Positions 37,831 to 51,167 of a stretch of 64,000 bases of DNA are shown here, piece after piece. Numbering within the stretch: position 1 is the first letter of the stretch; every line of letters begins with the position of its first letter. Under the pieces are notes generated by a model. The model was not told the DNA's origin. It made no database searches and saw nothing but the letters and a program-made list of their open reading frames with translations. Source of the stretch: Tomocerus qinae (taxonomy: Eukaryota; Arthropoda; Collembola; Entomobryomorpha; Tomoceridae). The position numbers were made by a program, and so were the translations under genes. The stretch spans positions 7,425,280 to 7,489,279 of the forward strand of contig CM034547.1 in NCBI GenBank assembly GCA_020055645.1, written 5' to 3'.

Positions 37831-40800
37831 TACTCTAACAGACAGCCCTATAACATATAGCCACATACATGTTTGCATGCAAATAAATACTCTTCTCTTT
37901 AGTCGGCATTCACCATTATGAATTGTGGAGGCAAAAACATTCTTATACTTTACTATACGGCCCATTTGCATTCACTATGTATACCGACCCGTAGAGAGAC
38001 GTATTTAACTCACAGAGTGCTAAAAATATTTATTTTCTACCAGAACGCTATGCAACATGCGGGCAAATCCTGTCACATTTCTTCTCTATACGGCAGGCAC
38101 CGAGAGTGCATTGTCATCCCTTCATGTGTATTTACAATCTTTTGCTACAGTACATAACTGTTCTGTTCATACCCAAAATATACTATGCTATGTAATACTT
38201 TCTATAGGCATATTACTTACTTAATTCTCTATTAACTCAATCAATATCCTACGGGTTCAATTTTTAACGGACGCAATTCCAAGAGGAAGACAATTTGAGA
38301 AACTTAGAACCTACCACATTCGTTGGGGCAGAAAATCATTAGGGTTCGTTAATTTAACATTGCATCTTGGGATTTACAATTCAGTGAATATTTTTGCATA
38401 TAACATTGGCCAGCAGGAAAGAAACGGAGCTGTAGAGATTATTTACTAGAGTACTATAGCAGAGTATTTTATGAAGTTCTAAAATGCTTTTGGAGAGCTT
38501 TATTTAATGTACGATGGGAATAGAAATAGGTTATTATTTTTATATCAGTGACAAACATCTTCGTTCCATATCTCAAAGAAAATTGCTTTGAAAATCTTCT
38601 TATCATAAACGTTTTGTTAGGCTGAAGGGATACTATTAAATATATATATGATGGATTTCATAAAAGGGAATTCTAACAGAAAGTTTAGTAATGCTGGAGA
38701 CAAAAGATATATATGTATGATAATATAGGAAAGAAGGACGAAATTCTCATTCAACTTACTTTAATCACTCCTAGGTCCTCTAGAATGCTCTGAACTTTCA
38801 ACATTCAACTTAAACAAAACTAATATCTTAACCGAATGCTATCACATTGCTATATGGTAAGTGACTGAATTCGTAGGGATTTACAATTATATACATAATT
38901 TTGTATAGTGTGGCTGAGGCACAAATCTGGAATGATATCTGTGAAGTTTATAATGTTGTTATAATAATATATGGCATGCTCATCGCCAGTGAAGCAAAGT
39001 AGTCGAGGCGAGATCAGTTCGAGCCACTAACAACTGCTACCAGTCAACTAAACTAGGTAATCTTGCTTGTCATTTCTCAGGATTTCGCTTCCAGTGCATG
39101 TCTCAAGTCGACAAAGCCAAGTCAACATATTTCTACTGCTATTACTTTTCATTGCAAATAATACTTCTTCATTCTACTCTAACTGAAAAATAAAGCTTTT
39201 CGTAAATCATTGTCATCCTACTTAAATACAGTTTATCCAGGATATATTTTACACCATGAGGTTTTAATATTGATTTAATCTATCATATCGTTGAGTTATT
39301 ATTACTTGCTTTGGAGTTTGATTGAAATTACTTTTGCAATCAGTCTCTGGCTCATGAGATGGAAACCAATATCAAGAAAGGAAATTAATTACCCTATCAG
39401 TAATTACCCTAAGGTGGGGGAAGTGAGAATCCGACTACTAATATTATACACAGCATAATAGAGCATAATGGTATCTGCATGTATGTAAACCATAATATGG
39501 ATAGCAAGTAAATCGAGATGACCGAAACCCTTTGAGTAGCATTGCCTTACGTAGTGACAGTTTAGTTGAAGTATGTCATTGTGATATGGAGAAGGTTGAA
39601 ACACTCAAATAAAATTAATATTCTCGCCGAACTGAACATGAGTGACTGAATGTCACCTTCTTAGAATGACGACTTATGCAATATGCAGATGTCCACCGTA
39701 AGAAATGTTTATCTATGTTCTATATAGTTTAGAGAACAAAAAACATACACAACAGCCTTAACTATATAAAGCTAATTTTAAAACATAGCCCGTTTACTTA
39801 TGGACTTTCTAAGCAAAAACCTACCTATATAAGCACATATTTACTTAACGCAACATTAATAATGCATCTCATGCAGAAAAGCCTTAGTTTGCACACAAAA
39901 TATTGTTGCTCTTACTGTAAAAATAGCACAGCCTCTGTAAACGAATCGATTTTACCATTTTATATTACTATATTCAATATTACATTACCAACTCCTCTCC
40001 CACACCTAAAGAGATATAATTAGAGTACTAATAATTATTATTACTCCCCTCTAGTTACTAAACGGAGTCAAAAAAATGCTGCTGTAGGAGCCTTTTCTTT
40101 ATTTACAGATTGTGAAAATAACCAAATATTACATATCCTTAACATCAATATAATTGAGAGAGAAATGAAAAAATTACATGAAATGCTAATGCGCAAACAA
40201 ATGATATAAATGGATATCTATCTTTACACAAGACAATAAATAAGTCCCGAGAAAAGCATAATCGCCAAATTCATGTGTTATTAGTGGCAGTTGTGATAAA
40301 ATTGAGTTGCTATTAGGGTCAGAATTACAGATAATGATTTGCTGCTGAATACGTTTACAAATCAAACTCAACTCTGAATAATTGTAGCGTATCACAGAAA
40401 CTGTGTGGAATGTACATAATTAGGAATGACTGGAATAAATAATGGAATCAGAAATGTGATAAGCTTGACGTGAGTGCCTAGATAACCCACTGTTTCCTCA
40501 ATCGATGTGATACACACTTCGTACGCTCATTGAATGCTCTTTTGTTGGGAAGCCCTGCAATGCGAAGGAAATGATTGTCCCTGACGAAATGCTGCACAGG
40601 TACACTCACTCGGATATTAGGAAATTAGCATATGACAGCTTCGTGTGTTCACCTTATTACCGCATACCGGTTTCAATTGATTCCCCAGGCTCTCAACTAA
40701 TAGTCTATGCTACACAGTAGGAATTTCGATGAGAATAGTTCAAATAATTGCGTAGTCATTTTGCAATATGTAAATAATATGTGTCTTTCTATCTCTAGCT

Positions 40801-43800
40801 GTATTTGGCTCTTTGTATCTAATCTAACCATGTGCTAAATAGAAGGAAAGCAAATCAAAAGGTTTTAGGTAATAATGTAGAATCCATACACACCACTGCC
40901 TGTTAAGTAAACAGACTGTGTGGCTCTGACTTGAGTGCTGCTCCTACTGTTCCCAAAATTGTCATCATGACGTTCTATTTTGTTAAATAAAATTGAGAAT
41001 GTTTCTGCTGTACAAATAATAAGTTTATATCAATACAACAGGCTCTGTAGTATGCCATGGACTACTGTATTGGACGTAGAACTGTTGGTAAAACACTTGC
41101 ACATACCTATGCGCAATCTTACACTTACGTAGGCAGGCACATAATGACCATGACCAGATATTTGTGTGTTTTAATAATTCTGCAACTCATTCATATGCTA
41201 TCCAACTACAGTACTATAATATTATGTGTATCTATCAAGTGTAGAAATTCTTATAATAATAGAGCACGAACGACGAAGATAGATTGATATTGTGCATGTG
41301 ATATTATGCGTATTTCTCATCCTTCTGAATACGGAATAATATATAGTAGTCTACATATATGCTACGCTTTTCTATACTTCTCTCTTACTTATTACTTATG
41401 ATGTATAGCCACATGGTGTGTCTGTTTCTGCACCGGAATTCATTATTTCAAGTTCTGCTTTTTGAAATGAAGAATGAATTCCTCTTCACAGAAATCATAA
41501 TATTAACATGCATCTAAATACGTCTACAGAGTTCTACTTCAGCATAGTAAAATAGCATATACCATTGTAAAATACTTGCACAAGCTGAATACTCTACTTC
41601 TATTTGACAGACTCATTGTTATGCATATACTTGAGAAGGTAAAGACCTTGGCCCGTGACCTATTCCATCTAAATACCTATAATTCTGCTGGCAAAGCACA
41701 AAACGAATGAATCCTCATTCTTATTGTATGTATAATATAGCGAACGTCACGTTGCTCACAGGTCCGCAGTGATGTCGTATGAACTGTATTAATTTTCCAA
41801 AGATTTCATTAGCTCTTCATTCACAGAGGCAGAATCAAGTACTATTCTTGTGAAGACAATTAAATCAAAACTCAACTGAGACTAGAGAGTAAGTGACAAC
41901 CACTATACTCCAATTTGTGCCTATCAATTACCAACCTATGTCTATGTACAACAGATATGTAGCGTAAGATTCATACTTTACATTCTGATATCCAACTAAG
42001 GCTTCCCCTCACACATTCCTTTGCATAAATATAGACTATGCACTTTATAAAATAAAAAGGAATAACACACAGTACTCTTGGTCCAATCAAAGATGAACAA
42101 ACAGATGCCTATTATAAAAGTGACGTCAGTGCTTATATATACAAATATTTTATTAACACTTTTACTTCGATACATCCCAGAATAAGTGCACTAGATAGAA
42201 CTAAAGTAAGAGTAAAGGATGTAAATTGACTAGAATGAAATCTCTATTGTTTCATTCCAAAAAATCTGTGTTATGCAATGTAGTAAATACCCCTTCAAGC
42301 ATCGTAGGAAAGGGAAGTGAATTGACTGACATTATTACTCCGTCCATCCGTACTTCATCTGTAGTAGCAATTAAACAAATAAGCAAAATAATTACTACAT
42401 GCCGGAATGAACTACTGCACTATGTATACTACAATATACCCTACTCAGCTCTGTACATTCGTTCTATGTAGTTTAATTAATAGCAATCAGCTTTGTTTCA
42501 TTTCACTAGATCTTGCATTAGGACGAAAATAGCGACAACTAATTGGATTAAGGGGAAGTTCCCAAGCTTGCATCAGGACTTGTATAGCATTGTACATATA
42601 CTGCGACACTCTGATGATGTGCATGGATAGATACATATTTAACAAGCCATATTTCTATAATGTATGAGTGTAAAGGTGAATATGTGTAGTACATCTACCG
42701 CCTTGGTAGTACCATGGATTTCAATCGGTTACCTTTAAGAAAATTGAAACACACATAGAACAATGTACATTTTGCACACACAATCCGATAAAGTTTTGTA
42801 TTTTTTGATAAAATTACGAATATCAGTTTCAAATGTACCAATAAAATTGTGTTCACAGATAACAAGTTCCATTTTATGTGCTCAACTAAGTTGTCAGCAA
42901 ACTGAAACAGTTACTACCTTGATAAGGTTTCGAATTTGTAATACTGGCATTTTATTATCGGTATAGAACTTTAGACTATAACTTTAGACAACACCTGTAT
43001 TCAGAGTAAAGTTTAAGGTAATGCAAGAATTTTGAAAATAAATCCATTTTTATCCTATTTCATCAATTCAGTATCAATTCTATGCCATAACCGTAGAATC
43101 TAGTTGGTTACTTTAGTTAAAGTAACCATTTAGGAACTATGACTCATTTTGAAAACAAAATGAGAAAAGATCATTGTACTGGTACAATGAGCCAGGGCCA
43201 GGTTCCGACTTGACAGCTAAGAAAATGCAGAATGTAAGTGACACAACATTAAAGAAGAGAAGACACTATTGAAATGAATAAAAAGATTTATAGCAAGATA
43301 TGGTTCTGTGTCAAAATATCTGAAAAGAGACTTGACTTGAGGTTGATTTGAGATTTGTATGGGCATTGCTATAAATGGTTGACAGAGACAGTACTGCTTG
43401 TCAAAAACTTCTGAAGGGGAATGATACTTCGTATTCATACGAATTCAGCCACACGACTAACTAAAACATCTTATATAATACTATATATACTTCCACAGCA
43501 ATATAGTAGCACTTTTTATATCTGTATGCACAGTAGTATATAATCTGTAGATGTTCACCACAAATGCTGGCAATACTATTTTAAGAACCTTCTCCCTGGT
43601 AAGACAACGTAACAATATATGCCCCTCTTACCACTACATCTGTAATACGTCATGTCAAATATAAGTACGCGCACATAACTCGCATTGTTTTTCAAACATC
43701 TTTAGAAGATTGGAAAAGTATTCTGTATTTTACACCTCAAGATCCATCATCAAAATTCCCTTTTGTTACCGGTTACTGTTACTAGCCCATCTGATATGGA

Positions 43801-44251
43801 TATGTCAGATATGACACTTGGAATTGAATTATAAAACTTAGTGCTAAAGAAAAAGGAGATGCATATTCTCTAAAATGATAAATGTTTTTTACGCAGATAT
43901 GAACAACGAAAATATTCTTATTACGTGAAGAAAACAAAAATCAAACTGAACTACGACTATATCAGAACAAAAGGGCTTAAATAAAATAACTATTTATCCG
44001 GTGCATGTAAATAAATTATACTATTATATGCAAACTAAGTAGCTGTAAGGATATAATACACAACAATCTTAGAATGCGGCATTGTATTTTATTGCATATT
44101 ATTTTTTAAGTCAAAGTATTTGAATATAGTATATGTACACGTTACAAATTTAGAGACACGATATAAAATTGGGATGGCTATTGAAGCAATAGCTTAATTG
44201 GAACTACTAGCTGGATATCTTATAAATAAGTGTTCTTTTACATATGCACAT
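37831..44251. other. Gene-poor AT-rich stretch
   Basis: No gene was supported. Frames such as 41057-41287 and 42226-42471 have no domain or splice context. The notable content is the palindrome cluster at 43106-43190. Confidence 0.5.
43106..43190. repeat. Cluster of three perfect palindromes
   Basis: Three hairpins follow each other. At 43106-43127, GGTTACTTTA/TAAAGTAACC has a 2-nt loop. At 43143-43164, CTCATTTTG/CAAAATGAG has loop AAAA. At 43171-43190, TCATTGTAC/GTACAATGA has a 2-nt loop. All stems are 9-10 bp without mismatch. A weaker outer stem GGAAC (43133-43137) with GTTCC (43202-43206) would enclose the last two in a branched fold. Function is unknown. Confidence 0.85.
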
Positions 44252-44257
44252 TTTATT
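44252..44257 (-). terminator. Polyadenylation signal of the CIMIP2C-like gene
   Basis: AATAAA on the minus strand, about 50 nt after the stop codon at 44308. Confidence 0.6.
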
Positions 44258-44307
44258 TCTGCCACGGTTAGATTTAGCTGACAGGGACTCCAGTGACCAA
44301 GCTAAAA

Positions 44308-47300
44308 TTAGACAAGAAGAACTTGCTGTTCATCCGGATCTCGGGGTTTAACCAGGTCACATTGAAAAGGCTCGCGTGGCAGCTTCGGAATTTTTCTGGA
44401 ATCCAAGAGACCTTTGTGTTGAATACAAGGCATAGCATTGCAACGCAAGGGTGGGCCCAAAAATGCTCCTTTGTTGCAGGAGTCTTGAAATCGTCTGATT
44501 TTGAAAGTCCTGGAGGAAAATAAAAAGTTTTGCGATATAAAAAAATGCAATTCAAGATAAAAATTTAAGAAAGCCTTACCTCTCATCTACAGGGCATCGG
44601 ACTGGGTAAGGACGGCCCAAGTCAAAATATTGGTCAGGATAAAGGCTGTCCGTCTTGTCCAAATAGTAGTCCCGATGCTTCTGGTATTGCTGCCAAAAAA
44701 TAACAAAAAAGCATTGTTGAGTCACATTCATAAACATATGGCCTACGAAACTACCATTTGGATTGAATGGAGCACAAAGAAATGCTACATATTTATATAC
44801 ACACGCGATGAAAAACATAATGGATTTTAGAACGAGGACTAAGCTGTAATGGCACTAACTTTATGCTCATTTTGACAAAATGGTAAGCATAAGAGAACCG
44901 GACTCTGAATTTATAGGTAAGTACGAGTTTAGGGTAAAAAAGGTAACTGCTTAACTCATGGCTTGCCTGGCTGTGAAAAGGAAAGAATAAAAATGAATAG
45001 AATAGTAGATAGAAACAGGGTTTCGAGTTTAGAGTAAGATTGTCTTCCATCATTCCTTCGGGTCTTTTTAAATAAAACAAACGGAAATGACATAGATGAC
45101 CCATATCAACTGGAGGGTAAATCAATATTCATTTTCAAACTACTGAAGTGTAAGTTTTCTAGTGTTTAGAAGCACAATTTAAATGCTTATTTTTCATGAT
45201 TCCTCGAGCCCTTATTGAAACAATGGAGCTGACTGCATCAAAACCTTTGGATTGTAAGAAATGAGAGTTCAGTTCGGATAATGGATTGCTAGACGATAAA
45301 ACGGTGCAACGTGATCGTGAAATGAATAGGTAGCTTTCCCCAACTTTCTTTTCTGTTCAGATATGTTGAGAAAGTTTCTCTCAAATTGAAATCATCTGAA
45401 GAAAAAGCAATGAAAGAAAAGTCAAAGAAAAGAAAAGAAACAGCAGCATAGCTTTCTATTCCAGAAATATCAAGGCAATGAATGAGGCTGACAAAGGAGC
45501 GACAACTAATGTCAAGGCAAAGGCAAACGAATGTTCACTGCTCATTGCTCAGTAGAAAATATCAGAGGATACTTCTTTTCTTTACAACTGCCTATATCAC
45601 CGACACTATTTACTTTGATTTAATTTAAGAGATACGTGGCAGGAAAACTGTCTTCAAAAGTATACATAGGTTGGTACTCATAGTCTCTCATTTGGCGTAC
45701 TTCAACATGACTAGTATCTCTAAATAAATTCCTTAAACTTTGAAAACTGAAGGTAAAAATGAGTTCACTTCACGCTCTGTCAGCTATAAAAGTCAAAGAA
45801 TACTGACGATAAGACAAAATGTAACTATAGGTATTTTGTTATAGTACCTATCCGAAACGTCGGTGTGGTTGTACGAGAGAAACTTTTCCTTGTCTCTCGA
45901 GTGGAGTGTACCGACAGTTTTTCACTATAAAAAGATAATAGCCTACAATATACGAGTACTTATGGATCTTTATCGATTCGATGAACATGTTTTAGTGTCG
46001 GTTTAGCGGTTTTCACTCGATTCAATGGCTTCTCATAGTGAAAGTGGAAGAGGATGAGTAGATAGATAGATACCTCTCGTGGGCTCTTGGGTTGTCTACA
46101 TCTTCACTTTACAATAATCAAAAGTGGCCTGCTAAGGCACAACGAGGAAACACTCCACATGACCAAAAATATCTACCATCCTTTTCACCCACAAATATTT
46201 TCGACATCTTAATCAAAAATACCATTAGCCAATAACGAATTGGAGTTTGGAGGTCGGACGAAGGCTTGTGAAGCCATGCCATAATATTTTATCAGCTCCT
46301 AAGAAGGAACTTGGCCCTTTTATTAAATCATTTTGTGTACCAAAGCGACGTTAAGTAGGTTAGATCGCGAAAACTTCAATAGGTGTATAAACGCTCAAAA
46401 TGTTACTAAGTACAATACAAAAAAGCAAATAATAAAAGAGAGCCCCCTTAGGGATATTCCTCATTCAAAATCAATTTGTTTTCAGTGTTTTGCTACTACT
46501 CAATGGAAAGCATATTCTGGGCATTCTCGGTTCAATTCATTCCAGAATTTTTACTTGGGTTATTCTGAAACCACAGAAATGGATGGTACTTCTATTTTGT
46601 CAAAGCTAACAAAAGATATATAATATAGACGTTTGATAGCTTCCTTTTGCATCCCTTTCAACTAAATGAGAATTTTTTTGCACCTACACTACAAATTTGC
46701 TCTACTTTTTTTTGATAAATGAAACTTACGTTGTAAAATCGGGTAAGTTCACACGAGCGATTGAAATCCAGGTTCATGGGCCGAATGTTCGGAGTGTCAC
46801 TTAGTTTGTTCCAGTTGATTACTTTCTGAGCGATTGCCACATCCGGAAAAGGACTAAAATCACAGGGCAGGCGTCCATAGGTGAATTTCGGTCGCTGAAA
46901 AATAATCATAAATTAAAGCTGTTGTTAATTGATGGTTCAATGGATGTATTCGATGTCATGTCGTTTTCAACCAAACATCACTGTTGGTTTAAGCCTTAGT
47001 GGTTTGGTATGGAATTGTATCAAATCTCTATTCTATAACTCTATACGTACGTGGGGTATTTATTACAAATATGACTTCTTTGTAGTAGGTAATGTTTATT
47101 TCTAATTGGTCTACCAATTACTTTCTTCATCTAGTCTTCATATACGATTTCATCAAAGGAAATATTAAAGAACCTAAAATCACAGTTATTAATTTCTACT
47201 AGACACTGAGATTCCCATTTGTTCTCGTTTATTAAAGGAAATGAAATTGAAACGTTATATTTAAGGAGTGCAATGATATATATAAGTGGCTTCTGCTTTT

Positions 47301-50131
47301 GCATCTTGCGGTATTGTGAAAGACATAAGCAAATAGAAGAGGCAGAAGCACATCAGACAACAGGCAATTACACAAGGACATAAAAAGGGCAATGAAAGTT
47401 GATTTAGTCTGAGAAGTGTTATAATAATGAGTTAATTCACCTTTTGGTGGTTTATTTAGTCGGTTTGTCGACTTACCTTGACTGTGTAACAGAAACCGTA
47501 ACACCGTAAATGCAAGTAAAGGAAAGCAAGTGAAAGTTCTTTGTGGGGAAAGGTAGGCTCTTATGACATTACCCTGGGTACTCTGTTCTGCTAAGAATAT
47601 TATGATGTTCAAAGTTTTTCCATTGACTTTACTAAGCTTTCTATTGTTCGCCTTTCTCAGGAATCTTTTAGGTATTAGAGCACAGCCGCTCTTGTATTAT
47701 TATTTGTACAATTATACCTTGGTCTGGAAATTCATAATAGTACAATACAAAAGTTGAAAGTCTGGTAGTCTGCAAATGCGAAAAGCTCCTTTTATTTGGA
47801 TCTAGTATAATGTGAAAAGTAAATGCAAAAGTACAAGGCTATTTTCCGTTTTCTTGTGTCAACGTCTAGTCTATATCTACAGTTATTGGTAGGTTCATTT
47901 TTCGGCAAAATTTACTTATAGCACACAGTCAGAGAATGTTAGTCTGAAGACAGTTTCTCACCCATTTAGTATGGTACACTACATACAGTGTTCTATTTAC
48001 CTAGCGTAAGTAGACTTGTATATAGTATTTTTATAAGGAGTTACTAAAGTTCATATAAGTCTAGTCTTTTTGTATTAAAGAAATAAAGCGGATAAAACAG
48101 CCGAAAGGAAGAGAATCCTGAGACTTCTAAAGTTATTTTCTTTTTCTTTTATGTATAGAAAAGTGGGAAAACGATCTGGACATAGAGCAAAGTGAGTGCA
48201 ATCTTTTGTACATACCTTGGGAAAGTGCTGTGAATAAAGTAAAGAGTTTTACACTCAGGTGTGCATTTTCGCTTTCAACTTAACTTTTAAATCTACACTT
48301 GCAGATACGAGTTAAGTCAAATTCAAAGACGCCGAGCAAGCCGATATTGGCTAAGCCTAACTGAAGTGCTACAGCAGAATAGGTATACAAACATCTACTA
48401 TTTGCACTATATACATACAATTGTTAAGTAAATGTGTACCGAGGACACACCGTAATAGTAAATCTAAAGTCAGTCCTACCATCCCTGGTCATGGAAGGTA
48501 TTAGAGATCCTGTTTAGATTTTCATGAGTAACAAGATTTGTCTGCCTAAATCCTGTTAAATCTGCTTAACAGGGAAACACAATGATTTCCAGTAGCTATA
48601 TGCTACAAAAATTGCACACGTACTACATATGACAACCTTATAAAAGCTAAATTGACTTCTTCATGGATAGTTATATACTTGTAGTAGATATAGTTAGATA
48701 GAGCCAGAGCACATACTAATATAATACAGTGAACATAATACAGTTCACAGGAAATGATGTACTTTAGTTTAGCTGTGAGGGAAAAGACAGCAAACAAAAT
48801 CACCTTCTATAACATTGCCAAATGTGAAATTTCAAAAGGTAGCGTGAATTGTATTCGTGAGCCTGGATTATGTTACGTGAAAATATTGGCCAATGTATAT
48901 TCTAGGAACTAAGTGGAAACAACTAAAGATAATAATTTGCATAAAAATAGGAACACTAACTGTATAATTTCTTTATGCACATACAAACCACAACTAAAGG
49001 CGAAACTTATTTGCCTGTGTCAAGCCCTGACTTTAGCTTCAATGAAAACAGTGACGGGTTCGTATCTACAGCTTGGTAAAAGCTGCCCGAGTCATTTTGT
49101 CAGTAGTAATAATAAGTATCTAAGGCCCATATTTTTAATAACCACTCCCACTCTAATCTCCACTCTTTGAGAGTGTAAGGTACGTATTGAGGTACCTTTC
49201 ACTCTCGAAAAAGTGCGTAAATAGTGCGTGAGAGTGAGAGTCGAGTCATTAAAAATATGGGCCTAACTTACTGTAGAAAGTATAAGAGTGAAAAGGAGTT
49301 TTCCGTCAGAAGAGTACGAGAATAGATTGTCATGTTTCAGTCTCTGTTACTTTTAACAATCAGTCACGGTGGGGGTCACCAATATAGATAAGTTTATTTT
49401 TTACCTTCATAGTAATCTAATAAATATTACTCTGTATATACAAATTGCATTATAAGGAACAATATCCTCCTACATCCCACCGTAATAAATAAATAGTTGC
49501 TGCAAGTAATAAAAGTCATTCTTATCCATTTCCCCGAGAATGAATATAAAGTTGGCACTTTACAGTTGCACTTATAACAATGCCTTGCTGTAATATATAG
49601 CATCATGTTCTTGTTTTCTTGGGTAGAAAACAAATGAACTTGCCAAGTTTAAATAGTTTGCTCTGTCGTTCCACTGTGTTATATAAAAAATATAAATATC
49701 AGTCACTCACCACTGTACGACTGAGGATTTCATGCCGGTAGTTCTGGAAATATTTCTTTGTCTCTCCTCCGTACGTGTTTCCTAAAAATCAAAAGGAGAG
49801 CTTCATAATATATATTAAATAAAAACCATAAGATTATATATTTAAAAGAGTTGTTAATTAATTTTCTCAGAGATTCTCCTGCAATGCCCTTTGAATTTAA
49901 TTATTTCTTCAGGAACAAAAAGTTTTTACCGAATGAGTGGCTGATCTTAGGAAGATGTCCCATGTATCCTGGCATCAAATTCGGTGGTATGTAGTCTGCC
50001 ATGTAGGATGTAATTACTGTGCCTTCCCGAAATGGCATCACATCTTTTCCTGTTCGAAAAACGGATATAGGTGGAGAACCTGCTGGGAGTCCACTGAAGT
50101 CCAGACAAGGAGGGGGATAACAAGTTGCCAT
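44308..50131 (-). CDS. CIMIP2C: CIMIP2C/FAM166C-like ciliary microtubule inner protein
   Basis: Proteins of this family line the lumen of axonemal doublet microtubules in cilia and sperm flagella. Five minus-strand exons give 249 residues: 50131-49930, 49781-49711, 46894-46730, 44689-44580 and 44509-44308, all with GT-AG junctions and matching phases. Exon 1 carries the family signature YIPPNLMPGYMGHLPKIS followed by SFG. Exon 2 continues NTYGGETKKYFQNYR. Exon 3 has NLDFNRSCELTRFYN, and exon 4 QYQKHRDYYLDKT then RPYPVRCPVDE. Vertebrate FAM166C, as I recall it, has the same blocks in the same order (LMPGYQGHVP, KYFQD, RS-ELT-FYQ, QHRKYYQDKTGT, RYP-P). The last 66 residues do not resemble the vertebrate tail I recall. 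The gene is head-to-head with SEH1, 1.04 kb away. The start is the first ATG of the frame upstream of the signature. Confidence 0.87.
44690..46729 (-). other. CIMIP2C-like intron 3
   Basis: 2.04 kb between exons 4 and 3. It is AT-rich, with a purine-rich block at about 45400-45450. The plus-strand frame 46333-46623 has no recognisable domain. Confidence 0.7.
46895..49710 (-). other. CIMIP2C-like intron 2
   Basis: 2.82 kb between exons 3 and 2. It contains the MITE at 49124-49263. Frames at 47232-47612 and elsewhere are unsupported. Confidence 0.7.
49124..49263. mobile_element. 140-bp MITE, PIF/Harbinger-like
   Basis: The terminal inverted repeats are GGCCCATATTTTTAAT at the left and its complement ATTAAAAATATGGGCC at the right. 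They are flanked by a TAA duplication (49121-49123 and 49264-49266). TAA/TTA duplications and G-rich ends are typical of PIF/Harbinger elements. The interior holds CACTCT/AGAGTG inverted motifs and no coding capacity. It lies within intron 2 of the CIMIP2C-like gene. Confidence 0.8.
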
Positions 50132-51167
50132 TGAGTCGCTTTAGATTTAACAAAGAAATAGAGACTCCTACAAAATTGTCTTAGGGTTTGGTTACTGTAA
50201 GGCAGTAAAATTACTGGTAAAATTATATTCAAAAATAATATTTTCTGAGTAAAATGGCGAGAACATCAAAAGCGAACAGATAAATTGAAATTATTGAGTA
50301 TTTCTGAGTCAAGATTCTTATAATAGTTGCACCACCATTATTATGAAATAAATAATGGGCCAATAAGACAGTCAAGAGTTATTGCATTGATCAATAAATT
50401 CAACTTAGCAACTGGCTAGTTACGATGATGTAGAGATTTAGGGCCATTCACGTGCCTGCACATGATCATCTACTGACGTTTTAGTGAAGCATATTATTAT
50501 GAATCTGAAATTAATTTAGTGGATTCAAATTGTTGATTTCAACTTGACATGGAATCAGAAAAGTTTTCTGTGTACATGGAATTGGTAAAGTTCCCCTTAC
50601 CCCTACCCGACAATAATTAGTTGGAGAAAGCGGGGAAAGTTAGCAGTAGCTATTAGAATAAAGCGCTAATCTCAGGATTTCTTTCATTCCTAGATTTCCT
50701 TGTCTCAATGTACGTAGAAGCGCCCAAATTAAAGTCCGGCTGCAAAAAGTCGAGTTGCGGGGGACTTAGGTGAGTTATAATATTGAATGTTTTGAAGTTT
50801 GAACTTTGAAGTGTGTATGTGGACGTGGACTGGACACAGTGGACGTTGTTAATCAAATCAAAATTATATCCAATTCGAGTTAATTATTTAATTAATTGTA
50901 AATTAGAGTCAATTTATCACTTCTATAATAATCCTTTTAAAACAGTAGAGTGACGACAGGTGTTTAGTTAGAAAGGTAAGATTTTGTGTTCTCAGTTCTA
51001 CATTCGATAGAGTTTCTAATGTTGAATGTCTAATCTAGATCACTAAGTCTAGAATTCTATATTCTAGATAATATAATGGAAATCTAGATCTTTGTAGAGG
51101 CTAATCCTCAATTATCAATGCCTAATTAATTGAATTTTAGGAATTTTTAATCAACAATTAGACGAAA
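50132..51167. promoter_or_regulatory. Divergent intergenic region between CIMIP2C-like gene and SEH1
   Basis: 1.04 kb between two start codons pointing away from each other, so it should contain both promoters and 5' UTRs. It is AT-rich. Repeated TCTAGA/CTAGAT words lie at about 51025-51085. No TATA box or initiator can be assigned with confidence. Confidence 0.55.
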
